Assembly: GCF_033568475.1 (NCBI RefSeq)
Contig: NC_133123.1
Span: 4,898,001 to 4,962,000 of the forward strand
Source of the DNA: Henckelia pumila
Lineage: Eukaryota > Streptophyta > Magnoliopsida > Lamiales > Gesneriaceae
Direction: 5' to 3'
Length of the DNA stretch: 64,000 nucleotides
Shown here: positions 59,562-64,000 of the stretch, one piece after another
Layout of the letters: every line of letters begins with the position of its first letter
How positions within the stretch are numbered: the stretch's first letter is position 1
Translations under genes and position numbers: made by a program
Notes under the pieces: model-generated
What the model saw: the letters and a program-made list of their open reading frames with translations, nothing else
Told to the model about the DNA's origin: nothing
Databases searched by the model: none

Positions 59562-59673
59562 GGGCGCAAGTGTAGCCCAATTGGTTTCACGTATCCGTCA
59601 GTTGCTCAAGGCTCGAGTTCGAATCTTCTCATTTGTAATCAACAAAATAATAATAATAATTATTATTATTATT
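59562..59673 (+). mobile_element. Complete SINE of a second family, with target duplication
   Basis: A 112-bp body starts GGGCGCAAGTGTAGCCCAATTGG (A box) and continues with GAGTTCGAATC (B box), ending in an (AAT/ATT)n tail. ATTAATGA flanks it on both sides (59554-59561 and 59674-59681). Confidence 0.8.
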
Positions 59674-59689
59674 ATTAATGAAAGATGCA

Positions 59690-61125
59690 CGAAAAGTAAA
59701 AATATTATGGGAATCGAAAGCGATGTACAAAGAGAGTGACAATCGTGGATTCCTGGGGCCAAAAAGTCCAAACCCTTGAGAATTGAATTTCTATTGTTGA
59801 TTTGCATAAATACAATGTTTTTCTGGGGCCTAATCGACAGGGACAAACGATCTTTTTTTCCCCTCAAATAATATAAAAGGAATTTCTAAAAATTATAAAA
59901 TATAATAATATATAAATCACTATTCTCATCTAGTCCTATTAGCCACATCTTTTTTTTTTTTTTTTTTATTTGTGTTAGTGGTGGAGACTTTAAAGTTTCA
60001 ACTGCTGCGTCCTCCTTTTTTTTTTAGTTTATTTACAGAAAAGTGTAAAGTAATAATTTGAAACCTTAACTAAATAAAATATTTAAAATATTTCTTTTAA
60101 AAACGGTAAATTTTGTTATTTTTAAATAAGTTGTTTTTAATATTTTTTTATTATGATCGATAGACTATCTAAAAACTTATAATATAGATAAACATATTAT
60201 TAAATTTACAATTTTAGATGAATTTATGATCAAAGGTTTAAAAGTAAAGGTAATTTTAAGGAAAAAATTATCAACCCAATGAAATTACATGATGAGGTTA
60301 TAATGATCATTTTAAATACGACTAACTAAATCAATTCGGAATTAGTTAGTGTAAGAGCTTTCAATTTAATTAAATAGTGATATATAGTTATAATAAGATG
60401 TGACAATTGATGATGTACAATATGGTGAAAATAAACTTAAAGATGTGTAATTCAATCAATATAAAATTGGAGTAAAAAATTAAGGTTATGCTTAGATTGA
60501 AATATTTCAAATACATGGATTTCGATTTCAATCTTAGTATTAATAATGAAATATAGAGAAATCTTAAATCCATAACTTAATTATTTGCATTTACATGGAT
60601 TAAAATGAATTCCAAATAACCGCTTTATTAGATGAACTTAAAATTTATCATAATTATCATGAATTACCATATAAACATAAAATAAGTAGATTTGATGTTT
60701 ATGATGTTACTCCTCTAAACAACAAAAATATATTTAAAATTCATGAATTTGAAATACTTCTTTCGATTTCGAATAAAATATAGAACATACAAATAATAAA
60801 ATATTTAAAGGCAAACCACTAAGTGGTGGGTTAGTCTATGCTACACCGGGAGTGTTTCTTCCCATATTTCAATATCATTAGATCACGTGAGACCCATATA
60901 TTTTTATGGAAATTGACATAAGTCTTGATGATCCAATAATAGATATTTGACCACATCATGGAAGGATAAGTACTCCAGGTATAGCATAGAATAATTCCCA
61001 AATGGTACGATCAAATTCTATGGACTTTTTTCCCCTTTTCTTTTCTTTCCTATTTTTTTTTTTTGGCATATATTAAAAGTACCAAATCCCGCCGATGAGA
61101 CCTTAATCTAATTGCGGATAGTTGT
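59690..61125. other. Intergenic AT-rich DNA
   Basis: No supported gene. Includes long T-runs and the foldback at 60830-61000. Confidence 0.65.
60830..61000. repeat. Foldback related to the 43824 MITE
   Basis: GTTAGTCTATGCTACACCGGGAGT at left faces ACTCCAGGTATAGCATAGAATAA at right. It shares TCTATGCTA ends with 43824-43922. Confidence 0.65.
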
Positions 61126-61129
61126 CTTA

Positions 61130-61256
61130 AGTAGTGTTTGGGAGATCTTTTAGAGAGTATTTTTCAGTTTTTTATTTACAAAATTTTGAAAATTTGTGAA
61201 ATTTTGTTTTTCAAAAAAAATCGAGAAGTGATTACTAAAAGATCTTTCAAACACTA
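61130..61256. repeat. Diverged relative of the 54182 Tourist-like MITE
   Basis: The ends AGTAGTGTTTGGGAGATC and GATCTTTCAAACACTA are inverted, with the same TTTTTCAGTTTTT interior. The left flank ends TTA; the right has TTG, so the target duplication has one change. Confidence 0.7.
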
Positions 61257-61339
61257 TTGATATACCTCAATAAAGTGATCTCCTTGGACGAGCTGAAGAA
61301 ACTCCTCCAAATAAGAGATGAACTGCTGCTGACCTGAAA

Positions 61340-62060
61340 CCACTGACAAGAATGTTAAGGGGGGCCGGAAGGTGTTCCGGCGTATCCCCTCCGACGCTCA
61401 AGTCAGATGCTAGGATATCAAAAATATAGAGAGTGGTGTGTGCCCACGAGTGAAGAATTTAGGATGAAAATAATGAAAATGAACCTGGTATTTATAGGAG
61501 AGAGCTCCGGATTTAACGCCTACCTTCCTTATCAAGAATCCGCGAATCCCGGGATCACAATCCCGAATATTTAGGCTGAGATCTCGCCCGAATCTTGTCT
61601 GAGCACTGATCCTAACATCTTAGCTAGCTCATCAAGGTTGTCCAACCCCTCTACCGAGCTAACTCCCTACTGCCATAGGGGCTGAGATGAATTCCAGAGC
61701 TCCCAACCTAAGATGGGGAAGGAGTTTGAAGGAGGTCCTGAGCTCCCGAGCTGAGCTCACCGAGCTCCCGAGCTGAGCTCCCGAGCCGAACTGGATGATG
61801 GTGTGGATGAGCTTGACTGAGCTCCGAGCTCCCGAGCTCCCGAGCTGGGTGATGGTGGTGGAGGAGCTTGACGGATCTCCGAGCTGACCTCCTGGACCAT
61901 CCTGTCTATCTAAAGATTGATCTTTATCTTAGGGTCATTTTTGAGCTGAGGTGATTTCCTCCTCGGGGTATCACAAGTCCCTCCCATAAAAGTCGAATTG
62001 AGGTCAAAGACTCGAAATTCGTTTTTATGTTGAGATGACCCTAAGTGGATGCCGAGCTAA
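61340..62060 (-). other. LTR-like promoter segment
   Basis: On the minus strand CTCCTATAAATACCAGG (61484-61500) acts as a TATA box, followed by ATCCTAGCATCTGACTTGAG and GTCGGAGGGGATACGCCGG, a pattern typical of plant retrotransposon LTRs. It lies upstream of, and points away from, the transposon gene at 62422. Confidence 0.45.
61738..61885. repeat. GAGCTCCC-type short repeat array
   Basis: About 150 bp packed with CCCGAGCTGAGCTC and CGAGCTCC motifs, many of them palindromic. Confidence 0.75.
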
Positions 62061-62198
62061 GGTGCCTCACCGAGCCCAGCTGTCATTCCGGCAAGTACAA
62101 TGTAACGGTAATAATTTTTTTTTTTTTTTTTGAATTTTATTCGATCTGAGCCGTCCACCTGTCCCAAGATCAACGACCTGGATTGATCCGAACTTTCT

Positions 62199-62206
62199 AT
62201 AAATAG
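62199..62206 (+). promoter_or_regulatory. TATA box of the transposon-type gene
   Basis: TATAAATA in CTATAAATAGACC, 220 nt before the ATG at 62422. Confidence 0.6.
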
Positions 62207-62280
62207 ACCTCACTGTAAAAATTTCATTTTTACTTTCTCCGTCTCCTGTTTTTGTGAATTCTCTCTTGAATTCCTTTCTT

Positions 62281-62402
62281 TTTCCGAGCTCCTTTGCTTT
62301 TCTTCCTTTCTCAAAGTTTCCAAGCTCCTTTGCTCTTCTTCCCTTCTCGAAGTTTCCGAGCTCCTTTGCTCTTCTTCCCTTCTCAAAGTTTCTGAGCTCC
62401 CT
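62281..62402 (+). repeat. 36-bp CT-rich tandem repeat in the 5' UTR
   Basis: Three and a half copies of TTTCCGAGCTCCTTTGCTCT followed by TCTTCCCTTCTCAAAG (62281, 62317, 62353, partial 62389). They lie between the TATA box and the start codon. The repetitive ORF on the other strand is an artefact. Confidence 0.85.
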
Positions 62403-62421
62403 AAGTAAGTGAACACTCCCC

Positions 62422-64000
62422 ATGGCTACTTCTTCCCGAGCTTATTCTGGAAGCTCAGACGAAGTATTTGCTGAGGTGGATCGATTTGATTCCCTCGCTC
62501 TTACTGCAAGAGAGCCTACAGGCCAGGATCCTGCTTTCGCGTCATTCCCTGCTCAGGATGATGACCTGGGCTACGACCCTGAAGCCCCTGTGGTGCCGTG
62601 GTATGAGCAATACCCCTCCGAGCTGGATGCTTCGGAGAAGGAGAAGATAAGAGCTCTATCCCACGCCCCTAAAAATTACAAGTTTGTCATTCCTGACCCT
62701 ACAGACCGAGCTAACCACCCTCCTCCAGGATTTTATACTTTTTACTTAGATCAGCTGGAGGCAGGTCTTAGATTTTCCCTCCCCTTACTTTTCCAACAGC
62801 TCAGCCGATATTATGAGCTTCACCTAGGACAGTTCACCCCCAACTCCTTCCGAACTCTTTGTAGTTTTGTAGTTCTTTTTAGGACTCTAGGCTTTGAGGT
62901 TAACTGTTTTACCATTTGTAACTTCCTGCTGCCCAAACGTTCTGAGGAGGGCCCCTTTTATTTTTCCTGCCGACCCAACTGTAAATTTTTTAAGGGTTCT
63001 CCCAGCTCCAATAAAAATTGGAAAAATTCCTTCTTTTTTGTATGTCCCTCCGATGATTGGGACATATGTTCTGCCTGGAGGGACGTTCTCCCCCTCCTAC
63101 CTGTTCCCACCCCGGGCTTTCGTCAAGGGGAATTGTTTACTGGAGCCCAAAGGGCTATAGGGGGAAGGTGCTTTGATGTCTCTGCCCTTTTGGCAGAGGA
63201 CCTGCTCTGCCACCATGGGCTCAGCTCGGCAGATGTTTCCGTTCGAGGAAACTTAGGTACGGCCCTTCCCCCGCCCGCGCTCCGCTTTACTAATATTATG
63301 CTATCTCATTTCTTGTCCTGACCTTCCCTATGTCTCGTGCAGAAAAAAGGGTTATGGACTCAGCAATGAGGAGAATGTTAGAGAAGAAGAGAACAACTGC
63401 CCCATCAGGGAGCCGAGCTGCAGGGAGCTCAGCCAAATCTAAGGCCCCTTCACCACGGGCCACCAACAAGCCAGAGCCTTCTGCCACCCCGTCCAAAGGC
63501 TCCAAAAGGCGAGCACCGTCAAGCCCTCACTCGGAGGTAGTGGAGCTGGACTCCGGGAAGTCTTCTATTCCGGAGGTGGCGCCCCTTCGTCAGTTCAGGG
63601 CGGAGAAGCCTCAGACTCCCGTGGTCCGGTGCAGGACCAATTTCTTCGAAATGTACCACGATGCCCTGCGCATTGTGGGGGTCGGGCCTACTCCCACGGC
63701 TGGGTCAGTCCTCCGGGATATGATTTCCCAGGCTGATGCCGATTATGTGAAAAGCCTTGGATGGGCTGAGCTGATGCAACGTTCTAACACTGCCTCAGCT
63801 GAGGTAACCTTCCTTTGTTCAGTACTTTATGTTCCACTTTTGCATTCTCTTTTAATTGTTCTTTTTATTTCCTAGGCTGCTGTCCTGAACGCCGAGATGT
63901 CCCACCGAGCTTCCCTGACTCGAAAGCAACTCTCTAAGGATGCCCGAGGTTATGAAGCTCATTGTGCTGAGCTTAGCCAGTTAGCGGAGGAGGCGAAGCT
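62422..64000 (+). CDS. Transposon-type protein (PF04195-like), 5' part, runs off the window
   Basis: Exons 62422-63256, 63343-63803 and 63876 to the window end join in phase (E|K at 63256/63343; SAE|AAV at 63803/63876). The first exon has an acidic N-terminus and then a domain resembling the putative gypsy-type transposon domain found in many plant repeats: PPPGFYTFYLDQLEAGLRFS, FQQLSRYYELHLGQFTPNSFR and PSSNKNWKNSFFFVC. The second exon is basic and Ser/Pro-rich (KSKAPSPRATNKPEPSATPS), then NFFEMYHDALRIVG. The third begins a coiled-coil-like stretch (VLNAEMSHRASLTRKQLSKD). Such proteins are usually carried by Gypsy-related or other plant elements and their function is unclear. It has its own TATA box and leader. 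The frame is undamaged in view, so the copy may be recent. Confidence 0.7.

Noticed and set aside
62067..62423. Minus-strand frame with repeated RNFEKGRRAKEL units
   Set aside because: It is the reverse reading of the 36-bp CT-rich leader repeat and has no other protein-like feature.

Overview
The window looks like nuclear DNA of a eudicot plant. It is strongly AT-rich and has introns with GT..AG borders, plant gene families (NCL-type Na+/Ca2+ exchanger, GLR glutamate receptor, MBR/HIP1-like RING-H2 ligase) and dense LTR retrotransposons, MITEs and SINEs. I could not fix the species; a lamiid such as a member of Gesneriaceae is only a guess.

Layout. 1-1.85 kb: AT-rich DNA with a foldback element. 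1.85-4.77 kb (-): nine-exon REX4-type RNA exonuclease. 4.94-5.28 kb: hAT-like MITE. 6.28-6.76 kb (+): proline/glycine-rich secreted protein, probably GPI-anchored. 6.94-13.02 kb: decayed Copia element (coding strand -) with both LTRs and a 5-bp target duplication. 14.3-14.9 kb: minisatellite. 19.3-24.4 kb (+): RING-H2 gene with a long intron-containing leader. 24.9-27.45 kb (-): broken GLR gene. 27.80-28.14 kb: complete TRIM. 28.6-31.8 kb: nested small DNA transposons.

31.98-40.02 kb (-): the most interesting locus. A two-exon gene for an 88-residue secreted six-cysteine peptide has a Copia element (32235-39585, LTRs that look identical) inside its single intron. That Copia element itself carries a PIF/Harbinger-like insertion holding a fragment resembling a BIG GRAIN 1-like gene. 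A solo LTR (40247-41050) lies just upstream of the peptide gene's promoter.

41-47.8 kb: gene-free DNA with MITEs and duplicated blocks. 47.8-51.9 kb (+): nine-exon NCL exchanger with two EF-hand pairs. 52-62 kb: gene-free DNA with MITEs, a 2.9-kb solo LTR inserted into a tRNA-derived SINE, two more SINE copies and two LTR-like promoter segments. 62.4 kb to the end (+): the 5' part of a multi-exon transposon-type gene (PF04195-like) that runs off the window.

The host genes are unrelated single loci and do not form a pathway. The main story is host genes set among, and in one case split by, layered transposon insertions. Exon borders were placed by eye from splice sites, phase and family resemblance; no alignment or transcript data were available.
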